Assembly (NCBI RefSeq): GCF_002531825.1
Contig: NZ_NWSX01000016.1
Location: 62,001-126,000 of the forward strand
DNA from: Rhizobium sp. J15
GTDB taxonomy: Bacteria; Pseudomonadota; Alphaproteobacteria; Rhizobiales; Rhizobiaceae
DNA: 64,000 nt
Direction of reading: 5' to 3'
In this document: positions 7,882 through 16,733 of the stretch, piece after piece
Layout of the letters: every line of letters begins with the position of its first letter
Numbering within the stretch: position 1 is the first letter of the stretch
Notes under the pieces: model-generated
What the model was told of the DNA's origin: nothing
What the model saw: the letters and a program-made list of their open reading frames with translations, nothing else
The model's database searches: none
Position numbers and translations under genes: made by a program

Positions 7882-10773
7882 TTATTCTTCGTCGTCGTCG
7901 GGCTTGATCAGTTTCGAAGCCGCTAGGCCGCTTACTCCGTCACGTCCGGTCAGGCCCGGTTCGCGTACCAGCAATTCGCGGACAGGCGTAAGAGACGGCA
8001 ATGCAAGTGCATCGCAAATTGCCTGATCAATTTTCAGCCGAGTTGGGTCGGCATCCAGTTGAGCAAGAGGATGGAGGATAGATGAAGACAGCAAATCGTA
8101 GGTACTTGCAAGCTTGGCAGTCGTTGCAGCGTTGATACCGCGAACGTCAAGCACCGGCATCCCCTCCCAGGCAGGCTTCTTCATCTGCATCCATGCGCCC
8201 TGAGTGATGGCGCGTCGCCCGAAATAAAGCAGTAGTCCGAAGCTACTATTGAGCCACAATAGGAGCGCCTTTCGCTGATCTGCTGCAAGGCCTATATCCT
8301 TGAATGCCCACCAGGTATTGCCGAGTACATCTTGATCAAAGCCGGTAGCAATGACTTTGTGAGTATTCGTTCTCAGACGCGAAACGAGAAGGATATTTCC
8401 GGCTTTGTCCCAGACCGCCGTTGCGCTTTTGAGATTTCGCCCTTCTAGAGGCTTTGTGCGTGCGGTTAGAAAGGCGTTGGGCTTCTGTGCAATCTGTAAA
8501 ACCTTCTCAGCGTCATGATCCCAGAAGCCTGCATAAGGCGTCCATTGTGATACTGTGCGGTCAACCTCGAATGCATCAGTGATATCGCGCACATCGTACC
8601 CAAGAACGCCTATTTCACCGAGACGGCAAAGGGGTAGTACATGCTTCTTTGCCGTCCCAGGGAAAACGAGAGCGTTGTCCTTGACCAAATGCCAATGTAT
8701 CTGCGCAAGGTAGCTTTGCGAGAAGATAGCACTGGTCCAATTCTCGGCTCCTTCGGGCGCTGGCAGCGACGTGACCTCGCCTAAGATGCGCCCGCTTCCC
8801 TTGATGGTCGCCGTATTCCTCGTTTTGTCGACTTCTTTAAGTGCCACTGAAATTCGGGAGGCGGTGTCCAGAGCCTCGTGAATTGTGGTCGGATTGCGCT
8901 TCAAGGTGACGTAGCGGGTTTTTCCCGCTTTCTCTCCACTTTTGAGTTTTCTGGCGACGAACAAAAGCTCGGAAAGGTCGGTGTTTTCCGAAAAGTTCGT
9001 ACGGCTCGGATCGTGGCTCGTGATTACCATCTCAAGGTGATAGCGGTCTGCCAAGTACTTCCGCACGGCACCCCACGACTCACCGCTGGCGAGCGCGACA
9101 GGCAAAACGAAGGCCATCCGTCCGCCAGGTTTCAGGTGCTTGTCAGCAAGTGGTACGAACAGCGCGCCAAGTCCGGCAGTTGCGCTGATTCCGAGCTTCT
9201 TCGCCTGTCGAGACAGTTCCTTTTGCAGTTGGGGCCGATCCTCCGGAATAGAGCCAAAGAGACGGTTTCCGTAACGGCTGCTGACGAATGGGGGATTCAT
9301 CACGCAAAGGTCGAGTTTTGGCACCTTAGCATTCGCATAAGCTGATTTCGAGGCACCTGTCTGAACGGCGTCAAGATGCGTGTTGTCGAGCGCGAACTGC
9401 GTTTGAAGCTGGTCGCCGTCGAGGAAGTCAAGGCTGCCCAATCGCGCTGTACCGTGATCGACGCCAATTGGCATCACGAAAAGATTCATCTGACGGAAAG
9501 CGACCTCTGGCGCCAAGAGGGCGAGCGTTGAGGCAGTCAGATGGACGGCTGACGGTAGGATGTCGTAACCGTGGATGACGTTTTGCATCAACGTGCTATG
9601 CAGAACAGCTAGGTCCTTAGCTTCTATCGATCGATCCGTTTCGGCGCGGGTCTTGATATAGGCATCTGTTAGCGCCTGCGCTGACGCCATCAACAGCGTT
9701 CCGGTTCCGCAGGCAAGGTCGGCAACCTTGAACTCCGCGAGTTCGCGCGCGCCGCCGAAATCAATAGACCAATCGAGATCAAGCGCAACCTTCAAAAGGA
9801 GCGTGGCCGATGAAACTGAGGTGTAATAGGTGCCGAGATATTTTGCGTGGTGCAGGAGCCAATGATAGATGCGGCCCATGAGGTCGTGGCGAAGGGCTGC
9901 CTGTTCCGCACAAATCTGGTGGGCTTCGCCCAGCAGGGATTTAATATTCTCGGTCGTGGTGGCGCTAGCCGGAAGTTGATCGAGAATGCGTTCGCCAAGC
10001 TGGAAGATGGGAACGTAGTTGATGTTCTCCCAGATCCAGCGCCAATGCTTCGAAGTCGCGCCGACAAGGTCGGTTTCCTTGTTGAGGGTGCGAAGGGTTT
10101 CGACCCGCTCATCTGTCAACGAAAGCTGCTCTTGGAAAATGAAGGCGTTTGCCAGAACCAGCGCTGAAACTTTCGCCGCCGTCTCGCGCCGTTCGAGGGC
10201 CGCTTTGCTGTCCTCTTTCTTGGGGATGCCAATCCCGAGCAGTTTTGAAAGCCGGTCGCAGGCTCCGGGCTGGCCGATCCAGAGCTTGGCGATACCTTGA
10301 AGGTGAACCGAAAGGCGCTTCGCTGTCTTTTCGACAATATCATCCTGGATCAGTGATTCTTGGGCCCGTCTAAGGGATTCCATAAGCGCAGAAGGTGAGC
10401 CTTCGAACCAGCTATCGCTTTCGAAAGTCTCAGTGACGATCCGATAGCGAAGTTGGACCCCTGCCAACACGTCGATGATTTTCGTTGTCGGGGCAGATCG
10501 CAATTCGTGGGGATACACGGTTGCAACCGCGATGTGTGCGATGCCGGCCTTTACGCGCTTTCGAGCATCGCCAAGCACAACATCGTCAGCATTGGGCGTA
10601 TCTGCAAATTTTCCTTCGATGACAGCGCGAAGGCCTCGAAGCTGAAACAGCACATCTGGACGGTGTTTGCCGTGGACATGAATAGTCTCCGCGTCCGCTG
10701 TAACCCCGAGCTTCGAGATAAACAGCGCGAGCTGAGTATTTACGGCCTCTTCACGATTGCGATGACTACTCAT
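7882..10773 (-). CDS. Fused nuclease / N6-adenine DNA methylase (type IIG-like restriction-modification protein)
   Basis: A 963-residue protein. The N-terminus contains RPDVLFQ (about 38-44) and VIEGKF (51-56), the spacing of a PD-(D/E)xK nuclease (D40, E53, K55). Residues about 300-700 are an N6-adenine methylase: helical YLGTYYTSVSSATLL before the catalytic part, SAM-binding ADLACGTGTLL at 351-361, and catalytic NPPF at 493-496. The C-terminal 250 residues would hold the target-recognition domain (WWAFKDIG, LLLWLNSSFGLLLYFG). Such single-chain enzymes modify and cut the same site, so no separate endonuclease gene is needed. The start ATG has AGGA directly abutting it, so the initiation site is uncertain. 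GC content is visibly lower than the flanks, and it lies against the 3' side of tRNA-Arg, both signs of transfer. Confidence 0.8.
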   Translation of the reverse strand: MSSHRNREEAVNTQLALFISKLGVTADAETIHVHGKHRPDVLFQLRGLRAVIEGKFADTPNADDVVLGDARKRVKAGIAHIAVATVYPHELRSAPTTKIIDVLAGVQLRYRIVTETFESDSWFEGSPSALMESLRRAQESLIQDDIVEKTAKRLSVHLQGIAKLWIGQPGACDRLSKLLGIGIPKKEDSKAALERRETAAKVSALVLANAFIFQEQLSLTDERVETLRTLNKETDLVGATSKHWRWIWENINYVPIFQLGERILDQLPASATTTENIKSLLGEAHQICAEQAALRHDLMGRIYHWLLHHAKYLGTYYTSVSSATLLLKVALDLDWSIDFGGARELAEFKVADLACGTGTLLMASAQALTDAYIKTRAETDRSIEAKDLAVLHSTLMQNVIHGYDILPSAVHLTASTLALLAPEVAFRQMNLFVMPIGVDHGTARLGSLDFLDGDQLQTQFALDNTHLDAVQTGASKSAYANAKVPKLDLCVMNPPFVSSRYGNRLFGSIPEDRPQLQKELSRQAKKLGISATAGLGALFVPLADKHLKPGGRMAFVLPVALASGESWGAVRKYLADRYHLEMVITSHDPSRTNFSENTDLSELLFVARKLKSGEKAGKTRYVTLKRNPTTIHEALDTASRISVALKEVDKTRNTATIKGSGRILGEVTSLPAPEGAENWTSAIFSQSYLAQIHWHLVKDNALVFPGTAKKHVLPLCRLGEIGVLGYDVRDITDAFEVDRTVSQWTPYAGFWDHDAEKVLQIAQKPNAFLTARTKPLEGRNLKSATAVWDKAGNILLVSRLRTNTHKVIATGFDQDVLGNTWWAFKDIGLAADQRKALLLWLNSSFGLLLYFGRRAITQGAWMQMKKPAWEGMPVLDVRGINAATTAKLASTYDLLSSSILHPLAQLDADPTRLKIDQAICDALALPSLTPVRELLVREPGLTGRDGVSGLAASKLIKPDDDEE

Positions 10774-11041
10774 TCCTGCTCGCCAAAAACCTTAAAATTG
10801 TTCTCGTGCGATATCATATGGTTGCTGAAAAGCGAACCCTCTGTTGGGCACGACCAGATGCGAAGGCACAACATTCAGCTCGGCTGATTGATATTAATGT
10901 AGACCGTATTGGGCTCGGCGAATGATTGAGCCAAGGACGGTTTGCGAGGCGTAAGAGTTGCGTTAGCGCTCAGCCTACCGATATTGCCCTGTTTTAAGGG
11001 CAAAAAATTTGATAAGTCAGTTATTTCAGTAAGTTTGGAAA

Positions 11042-11115
11042 CGCACCCGACAGGATTCGAACCTGTGACCTTTGGAATCGGAATCCAACACTCTATCCAG
11101 CTGAGCTACGGGTGC
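11042..11115 (-). tRNA. tRNA-Arg (anticodon CCG)
   Basis: Read on the minus strand, the acceptor stem GCACCCG pairs with CGGGTGC, followed by discriminator G. The D arm GCTCAGCTGGATAGAGT, the anticodon stem TTGGA/TCCAA around loop TTCCGAT, and the T loop GGTTCGAATCC are intact. The loop gives anticodon CCG, reading CGG (Arg). No CCA is encoded. Its 3' end faces the methylase block at 7.9-10.8 kb, the side where tRNA-targeted elements insert; I found no second copy of the 3' end in the window. Confidence 0.95.
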
Positions 11116-11646
11116 ATGCCGAAGGCGGTTTGAATCGCCTGTCCGATGGGTGGTTCTTAGCCTAGCTTGCGGCTGGCTTCAATCGGGAAATTCTCAGAAA
11201 TACGGGTGCTTGCGGTTTGGCGGGTATTTTCATCCGTCAGGCCCGGGCGGCCGAGGGTTTGGTGCGTCGTCCGGTTTGCGGGTTGGCGCGCGTTTGCTGG
11301 CTGGTTTTGGCTTGATGCGGCTGAGAGGGCGAAGCCTGTATACAAAACAGAAGAGCCGATTTTCGGTCGCTTAAAAACCTCTCTTCCACTGGAGATGAGA
11401 GAAATCAGTCAGTTATCTCTGACAAGGAGGTTTTTAAGAAGGGGCAACATTTTAAAAAATAGATGGGAGGGGCAGAGGGCTTCGTCGGTTTGCGCATTTT
11501 TGAAAATGTTGGGCCTCCTTAAAAACGTCCTTCCAAACCTCTTTGCCAGCCGAAATGCATCGGGTGGAGAACCCACAAGCGTAAAAAAACTCCGCCGGCC
11601 TTGCGGGCGGCGGAGCTGGATGTTCCTGGCGATGATCTCGCGGCGA
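11116..11646. repeat. Non-coding stretch with nested inverted repeats
   Basis: No credible gene lies here. Between 11370 and 11541 the sequence is AT-rich and self-complementary: CTTAAAAACCTC (11370-11381) pairs perfectly with GAGGTTTTTAAG (11427-11438), and the 16-base segment 11445-11460 pairs with 11496-11511 at 15 of 16 positions. A third partial copy of the first arm (CTTAAAAACGTCCTTCC) begins at 11518. The stretch could form two adjacent long hairpins or one larger folded structure. It may be a repeat element, a transcript end, or an unrecognised small RNA. Confidence 0.6.
11583..11616 (-). terminator. Rho-independent terminator of the xylFHG operon
   Basis: On the minus strand the stem CTCCGCCG/CCGGCGGAG region closes around a short loop and is followed by seven T residues (plus-strand A run 11583-11589). 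It lies 31 bases after the stop of the ATPase gene at 11647. Confidence 0.85.
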
Positions 11647-12429
11647 TCAGATCAGCATGGCGCCGGGGCCGGGGATGGCTTTCGGCGGCACCTTGCCGAG
11701 GATGATCATGCCGAGCACCTCGTCCTTGGTCACGTCCTCGGTGCGGGCGTGGCCGACGACCTGGCCGTTCTTCATCACCGAGACGCGGTCGGCGAGGTCG
11801 AAGACGTCGTGGATGTCGTGGCTGATGAGGAAGATGCCGATGCCTTCCTTCTTCAGCTGCTTGATCAACTCGCCGACCTGCGCCGTCTCCTGGGGGCCGA
11901 GTGCCGCCGTCGGCTCGTCCATGATCAGGATGCGGGCGTTGAAGAGGATCGCGCGGGCGATCGCCACCGATTGCCGCTGTCCGCCCGAGAGCGCCTTCAC
12001 CGGCTCCTTGAAGCGCTTGAAGTTGGGGTTGAGCCGCCCCATCACTTCGCGGGCCGAGGCTTCCATCGCGACGTCGTCGAGCGTGCCCCAGCGGGTCTTC
12101 AGCTCGCGGCCGAGATAGAGGTTGGCTGCGGCGTCGACATTATCGGCGACGGCGAGGGTCTGGTAGATCGTCTCGATCCCGTATTTTTTGGCATCGCGCG
12201 GATTGCGGATGTCGGCCGGCTCGCCGTTGATCAGGATATCGCCCGAGTCGCGCTTGTAGGCGCCGGAGAGGATCTTGATCAGCGTCGACTTGCCGGCGCC
12301 GTTATGGCCGAGAAGGGCGACGACTTCGCCGGGGTAGAGATCGACCGAGGCATTGTCCACGGCATGGATGCCGCCGAAGGAGATCGAGATGTTTTTCAGT
12401 TCCACGAGGGGAGTGCGTTGATCAGCCAT
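11647..12429 (-). CDS. xylG: D-xylose ABC transporter ATP-binding protein
   Basis: A 260-residue single-domain ATPase with Walker [10 protein letters not shown], signature LSGGQRQ, Walker B ILIMDEP and the histidine switch LISHDIHD. It energises import through the permease encoded immediately upstream. The protein starts [20 protein letters not shown], at the ATG at 12427-12429. The xylG name follows from the XylF-like binding protein in the same operon; E. coli XylG has two such domains, whereas this rhizobial form has one, as in the FrcA/short XylG group. It is the last gene before the terminator at 11583. Confidence 0.85.
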   Translation of the reverse strand: MADQRTPLVELKNISISFGGIHAVDNASVDLYPGEVVALLGHNGAGKSTLIKILSGAYKRDSGDILINGEPADIRNPRDAKKYGIETIYQTLAVADNVDAAANLYLGRELKTRWGTLDDVAMEASAREVMGRLNPNFKRFKEPVKALSGGQRQSVAIARAILFNARILIMDEPTAALGPQETAQVGELIKQLKKEGIGIFLISHDIHDVFDLADRVSVMKNGQVVGHARTEDVTKDEVLGMIILGKVPPKAIPGPGAMLI

Positions 12430-12443
12430 GTCTAGGGCTCCTC

Positions 12444-13757
12444 TCACTTGGCACGGGAGCGGTATACGGTGTCGAGCCAGACCGCGACGACGAGGACGGT
12501 GCCGACGACGACGCTCTGCAGCGGCGTATCGACATGGGCGAGAACCATGCCCGACTGCAGCGACTGCATGACGAGCGCGCCGAGCATGGCGCCGGCGATG
12601 GTGCCGGTGCCGCCTGCGAGCGACGTTCCGCCGATGACGGCGGCGGCGATGGTGTAGAGCTCGTCGAGCGTGCCCTGCGCATTGGTGGCGGCGTTGAGGC
12701 GGGCGGTGGAGATCGCCGCCGCGACGGCTGCCAGAATGCCCATCAGCGCGAAGATGCGCACCGTGACCCAGCGGGTCTTGATGCCGGCGAGTTCGGCCGC
12801 CTCGGGGTTGCCGCCGATCGCGAAGACGTAGCGGCCGAAGCGCAGCCTCGTCGCGATAAAGGTCATGATGATGCCGACGACGATGGCGATCAGCACCGGC
12901 ACGGCGATGCCGTAAGGGATATCCAGGCCGGTTTCGGGCCAGGGGATATTGTTGGTCTCGGCATATTTCTTGGCGATGTTGATCGGCCAGTAATAGCTGT
13001 TGGCGATCCAGACCGCGCCGAGGATCAGCACGCAGCTCAAGGTGGCGAGGAAATATTCCGCCCAGATCGGCCGGCGCGGGAAGCCGAAGCGGCGGCGCTG
13101 GCGGCGCGAGCCGACGATGCTGGCGATGACGAAGAGGCAGGCGGCGATGCCGACGACCCAGCTCCAGGTGGCGCCGATCGAGCCCTCGGCGCCGCCGCCC
13201 ATGATGCGGAAGGTCTGGTCCATCGGGGCGACCGTCTGGCCGCTGGTGACGAGCCAGGTCGCGCCGCGCCAGACGAGCAGGCCGCCGAGGGTGACGATGA
13301 AGGAGGGAACGTTCAGGAAGGCGATGATGATGCCCTGGAAGGCGCCGATCAGGCAGCCGGCGATCAAGCCGACGAGAAGCGTGATCGCCCAGGTGAAGGG
13401 GCTGTCGAAGCCCAGATATTGCGGCAGGATCTGCGCTTGGGTCACGCCCATGATCATGCCGCAGAGGCCGAGCACGGAGCCGACCGACAGATCGATGTTG
13501 CGGGTGACGATGATCAGCACCATGCCCGTCGTCATGATCGCGATATCGGTCGTCTGGACCGAGAGGTTCCAGAGATTGCGCGGTGTCAGGAACAGGCCGC
13601 CGGTGATGATGTGGAAACCGATCCAGATGATGATGAGCGCGCCGATCATGCCGAGCAGGCGCGTGTCGATCTCTGTCGCGCGGAAGAAGCGGGTCACCGG
13701 ATTGGCTTCCGCCGTTCTCGGTCCGCTCGAAGTCGTTGATTTTACCATTTCGGCCAT
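12444..13757 (-). CDS. xylH: D-xylose ABC transporter permease
   Basis: A 437-residue inner-membrane protein, long for the family as XylH proteins are because of an insertion in the middle ([14 protein letters not shown] and following). Conserved segments include [14 protein letters not shown], the ATPase-contact loop [14 protein letters not shown], and [14 protein letters not shown]. It is 14 bases upstream of xylG and 257 bases downstream of xylF, separated from the latter by a strong stem-loop. The start at 13757 is ATG preceded by GGGGGAACGG. Confidence 0.88.
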   Translation of the reverse strand: MAEMVKSTTSSGPRTAEANPVTRFFRATEIDTRLLGMIGALIIIWIGFHIITGGLFLTPRNLWNLSVQTTDIAIMTTGMVLIIVTRNIDLSVGSVLGLCGMIMGVTQAQILPQYLGFDSPFTWAITLLVGLIAGCLIGAFQGIIIAFLNVPSFIVTLGGLLVWRGATWLVTSGQTVAPMDQTFRIMGGGAEGSIGATWSWVVGIAACLFVIASIVGSRRQRRRFGFPRRPIWAEYFLATLSCVLILGAVWIANSYYWPINIAKKYAETNNIPWPETGLDIPYGIAVPVLIAIVVGIIMTFIATRLRFGRYVFAIGGNPEAAELAGIKTRWVTVRIFALMGILAAVAAAISTARLNAATNAQGTLDELYTIAAAVIGGTSLAGGTGTIAGAMLGALVMQSLQSGMVLAHVDTPLQSVVVGTVLVVAVWLDTVYRSRAK

Positions 13758-13960
13758 GGGTTTGCCGTTCCCCCATTCTGTTTGGACGGGTACGCCGGCA
13801 TGCGCGAAACTGCCCTCGGCGTCATTCGTCTGTCTTCAATTGACCATCTCGATGATCCCTGCGGTCGCGCGGCTTCGCGGCATCGTTCCGGCAGGAATGG
13901 AAGATCCGCGATGGTGCGGCGAGGCGGAGAAAAGCTGGTCGTTTGCGTTCTCATCCGCAT

Positions 13961-13995
13961 CCGGCGCCGCAACGGTGTTTCCGCTGCGGCGCCGG
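13961..13995 (-). promoter_or_regulatory. Stem-loop between xylF and xylH
   Basis: CCGGCGCCGCA (13961-13971) is perfectly complementary to TGCGGCGCCGG (13985-13995), an 11-bp GC-rich stem with a 13-base loop, only 19 bases after the xylF stop. There is no T run, so it is more likely a 3'-end stabiliser or partial attenuator that keeps binding-protein mRNA above permease mRNA, as seen in other binding-protein operons. That role is inferred. Confidence 0.6.
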
Positions 13996-14014
13996 CAATT
14001 CCGGTTGCGCTCGC

Positions 14015-15055
14015 TTACTTGCAGGCGGCGACCGTGTCGGCCTTGACGCCCTGGCAAGCTTCAGCCTTGGAGATCCAGCCGGCGTCGATGACGACGTTCA
14101 GATTGTCCTTGGTGATGGCGAGCGGCTTCAGGAAGACCGACTGCATTTCGACGCCCTTCGGGCCGCCCTTGAAGGCCTGAACGCCGTCGATCTTGCTCAT
14201 GTCCTTGCCGCCGGCGAGGTCGAGAGCGATTTCAGCGGCGCGTGTGCCGAGTTCGCGGCTGTCCTTCCAGACGGAAACCGTCTGCGTGCCGAGGGCGATG
14301 CGGTTGAGCGCCGCCTTGTCGCCGTCCTGGCCGGAAACCGGAACGGAGCCGGCGAGGCCCTGGGCGTCGAGCGCTGCGATCGCGCCGCCGGCCGTGCCGT
14401 CGTTGGAGGCGACGACGGCGTCGACCTTGTTGTTGTTGGCGGTCAGGAACTGCTCCATGTTGCGCTGGGCGTTCTCCGGCAGCCAGCCGTCGGTATAGGC
14501 CTCGCCGACATTCTTGATCTTGCCGGCATCGATCGCGGCCTTCAGCACTTCCTGCTGGCCCGAGAACAGGAAGTCGGCATTCGGGTCGGAGGACGAGCCC
14601 TTGATGAAGACGTAGTTGCCTTCCGGCTTGGCCTTGAAGACGCCTTCGGCCTGCAGGCGGCCGACTTCCTTGTTGTCGAAGGTGATGTAGAAGGCGGCCG
14701 GGTTTTCGATCAGGCGGTCGTAGCCGACGACCGGAATACCTTCGGCGGCGGCCTTTTCGATCGCCGGGCCGATGGCGTCGGAATCCTGGGCGAGGATGAT
14801 CAGCGCGTTGGCGCCCTGCGAGATCAGCGATTCGACGTCGGTGAGCTGCTTGGCGGCGGAAGACTGCGCATCAGCGGAAATATATTTGGCGCCCTTGGCT
14901 TCGAGAGCCTTCTTGATGGCGGCTTCATCGGTCTTCCAGCGTTCTTCCTGGAAATTCGACCAGGAAACGCCGACGACGAGATCGGCAGCCATGGCGGCAG
15001 TATGCACGGAAACGAGGATGGCAGCCCCTGCCATCAGCTTCAAAATAGACTTCAT
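14015..15055 (-). CDS. xylF: D-xylose-binding periplasmic protein
   Basis: A 346-residue precursor with a signal peptide ([23 protein letters not shown]) and a mature type I periplasmic binding fold. [20 protein letters not shown] at the start of the mature chain, [19 protein letters not shown], and [12 protein letters not shown] are typical of XylF. It captures D-xylose for XylH/XylG. The ATG at 15053-15055 follows GGGAGGACATT. It is the first gene of the operon, divergent from the ROK regulator with a shared 227-base control region. Confidence 0.88.
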   Translation of the reverse strand: MKSILKLMAGAAILVSVHTAAMAADLVVGVSWSNFQEERWKTDEAAIKKALEAKGAKYISADAQSSAAKQLTDVESLISQGANALIILAQDSDAIGPAIEKAAAEGIPVVGYDRLIENPAAFYITFDNKEVGRLQAEGVFKAKPEGNYVFIKGSSSDPNADFLFSGQQEVLKAAIDAGKIKNVGEAYTDGWLPENAQRNMEQFLTANNNKVDAVVASNDGTAGGAIAALDAQGLAGSVPVSGQDGDKAALNRIALGTQTVSVWKDSRELGTRAAEIALDLAGGKDMSKIDGVQAFKGGPKGVEMQSVFLKPLAITKDNLNVVIDAGWISKAEACQGVKADTVAACK

Positions 15056-15140
15056 AATGTCCTCCCGAGTGAGTTGCGACCGGCCCAGCCCATGCTTCCT
15101 CCGGCCACCGCGATAAGCCTGTCGAGAAGGTTCGGATTTT

Positions 15141-15159
15141 TTTCTCGACAGTCGAGAAA
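15141..15159. promoter_or_regulatory. Perfect palindrome in the xylF / ROK regulator control region
   Basis: TTTCTCGAC-A-GTCGAGAAA has 9-base perfectly complementary arms around one central base. A further half-site GTCGAGAA stands at 15121-15128, 14 bases nearer xylF. The location between the transport operon and the divergent ROK regulator makes it the likely operator of that regulator. Confidence 0.7.
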
Positions 15160-15282
15160 TTTGATGTCAGAGATTTTTTCAACTGTCAACACTGCACTGC
15201 CGGCTTAATTCGCTTGCGCAACAGCGGCCGGAGATGCAGTGGAAACCAAGGGTGGGGCAAGCAGGAGGAGAGGGCGGCATTC

Positions 15283-16506
15283 ATGCTGACCAAGTCGAGC
15301 ACGGAGCTGGTCCGGCAGAGAAACAGCGTGCTCGTGCTGTCCGTGCTGCGCCGCCACGGCGCGCTCGCCCATACCGAGATATCCGACCATACCGGGCTTT
15401 CCTCGGCCACGATCTCGGCGATCACGGCCGATCTGGAAAAGGCCCAGATCATCGAAAAATCCGAGCAGCAGGCGGCGAGCGGCCGCGGCCGGCCGCGCGT
15501 GCTTTTGCGTCAGCGGCGCGACTGCGGCTACTTGATCGTCGTCATCATCTCCTCGGATGCGGTGCAATATTCGCTGGTCGATTATGCCGGCAAGCTGATC
15601 GACCGCTTCAGCGAGGAGCGCTCGCATGATCCTTCGGGTGCCGCCCGTTTCGCGGAAGGGGTGCGCGCCGGGCTGTCGCGCATTCTCGATCGTTCCAAGA
15701 TCACCCAGGAAAAGGTGCTGCTGATCTCGATCAGCAGCAAGGGGCTGGTGAATTCGACCGAGCCGGTTCTTCTCTGGTCGCCGATCTTCGGCAGCGAGCA
15801 GATCGATTTCGAATCGGCGCTGCGGCCCGATTGGCAGGCGAAGGTCATTCTCGACAACGAGACGCTGCTGGTTGCCGCGGCGCTGGGCGCACGCGAGGAG
15901 ATCGTCAAGGGCGCCGATTTCCGCTCGCTCGCCGCGCTTTCGCTCGGCCACAGCATCGGCCTCGGCATCGTCCGGCGGGGAGGGCCGACGGGGCAGGAGG
16001 TCTCGGCGCCGAATTTCGGGCATATGCTGCATATGGCGGGCGGCGGCCTCTGCCGCTGCGGCACGCGCGGCTGCATCGAGGCCTATGCCGGCTTCTACGC
16101 CATCCTGCGCAGCGCCTTCGAAGTGCCGCTCGATACGATCCCGGCCAAATTCGTGCCGGTGGCGGAACTCGACAAGATCGCCCTGCGCGCCCGCCAGGGC
16201 CACCGCACCTCCGCCTTCGCCTTCCGTCAGGCGGGGCTGGCGCTCGGCAACGGCCTGTCGCGCATGCTGAGCCTGACGGAGCGCATGCCGATCGCCATCA
16301 CCGGGCCGGGCACGCGTTATTACGACCTGCTCCGGCAAGGTGTCGAAGAGGGGCTCGGCCAGTCGCATATCGTGCGCATGGAGGGCATGCCGGAGATCCG
16401 GGTGGTCGCCGAAGAGCCGATCCTGGTCTTCGAGGGGCATCTCAACCGGGCGCTGTCGGTGATCGACCAGGATATCGTGGTCTCGGGTGTTCAGGGCGGG
16501 GAGTAG
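15283..16506 (+). CDS. xylR: ROK-family transcriptional repressor, XylR-like
   Basis: A 407-residue protein. Residues about 15-75 are a winged helix-turn-helix (LRRHGALAHTEISDHTGLSSATIS), followed by the ROK/actin-like domain with the zinc-binding motif CRCGTRGCIEAY near residue 265. In this family the ROK domain binds a sugar, which releases the repressor from DNA. I used ATG 15283; AGGAGGAG at 15263-15270 is somewhat far (12 bases). Its divergent position from xylFHG argues for control by xylose. It ends just before a pair of inverted repeats. The xylR name is by context; the effector is not proven. Confidence 0.8.
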   Translation: MLTKSSTELVRQRNSVLVLSVLRRHGALAHTEISDHTGLSSATISAITADLEKAQIIEKSEQQAASGRGRPRVLLRQRRDCGYLIVVIISSDAVQYSLVDYAGKLIDRFSEERSHDPSGAARFAEGVRAGLSRILDRSKITQEKVLLISISSKGLVNSTEPVLLWSPIFGSEQIDFESALRPDWQAKVILDNETLLVAAALGAREEIVKGADFRSLAALSLGHSIGLGIVRRGGPTGQEVSAPNFGHMLHMAGGGLCRCGTRGCIEAYAGFYAILRSAFEVPLDTIPAKFVPVAELDKIALRARQGHRTSAFAFRQAGLALGNGLSRMLSLTERMPIAITGPGTRYYDLLRQGVEEGLGQSHIVRMEGMPEIRVVAEEPILVFEGHLNRALSVIDQDIVVSGVQGGE

Positions 16507-16513
16507 GGCCAAA

Positions 16514-16648
16514 ACCCCTCCCCACAAGGGGGAGGGACTTACGCGCGGCGGCAGACTGCGGCAAGCATCGACCCTTTCTGCGGATGAAACGGTGAAAGGG
16601 AAGTCGTTAGGCACGGCAGGTTGGCCCCTCCCCCTTGTGGGGAGGGGT
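16514..16648. repeat. Pair of 23-base inverted repeats
   Basis: The segment 16514-16536 (ACCCCTCCCCACAAGGGGG then AGGG) is the reverse complement of 16626-16648, 23 bases, enclosing about 89 bases. Each arm is itself nearly palindromic. It lies between the convergent ROK regulator and inositol dehydrogenase genes. It looks like one of the short palindromic intergenic repeats common in rhizobia and could act as a bidirectional terminator. Confidence 0.75.
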
Positions 16649-16733
16649 CTTCAATACATTTTGTCATCAAACGCGAAATGGCCGGGCGTTTGCCCGGCCA
16701 TCTCATGCATGGCTTCCGGTCGGGAGAGGGCCG

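Noticed and set aside
11042-11115. Search for a duplicated tRNA 3' end that would mark the far end of an island
   Set aside because: No second copy of the tRNA-Arg 3' sequence was found by eye between 6.9 and 11 kb, so I do not claim attachment sites.
12430-13776. A 709-codon minus-strand frame seems to extend the XylG ATPase upstream
   Set aside because: The upstream part is an out-of-frame reading of xylH, Arg/His-rich without any fold; the real ATPase starts at MADQRTPL (12429).
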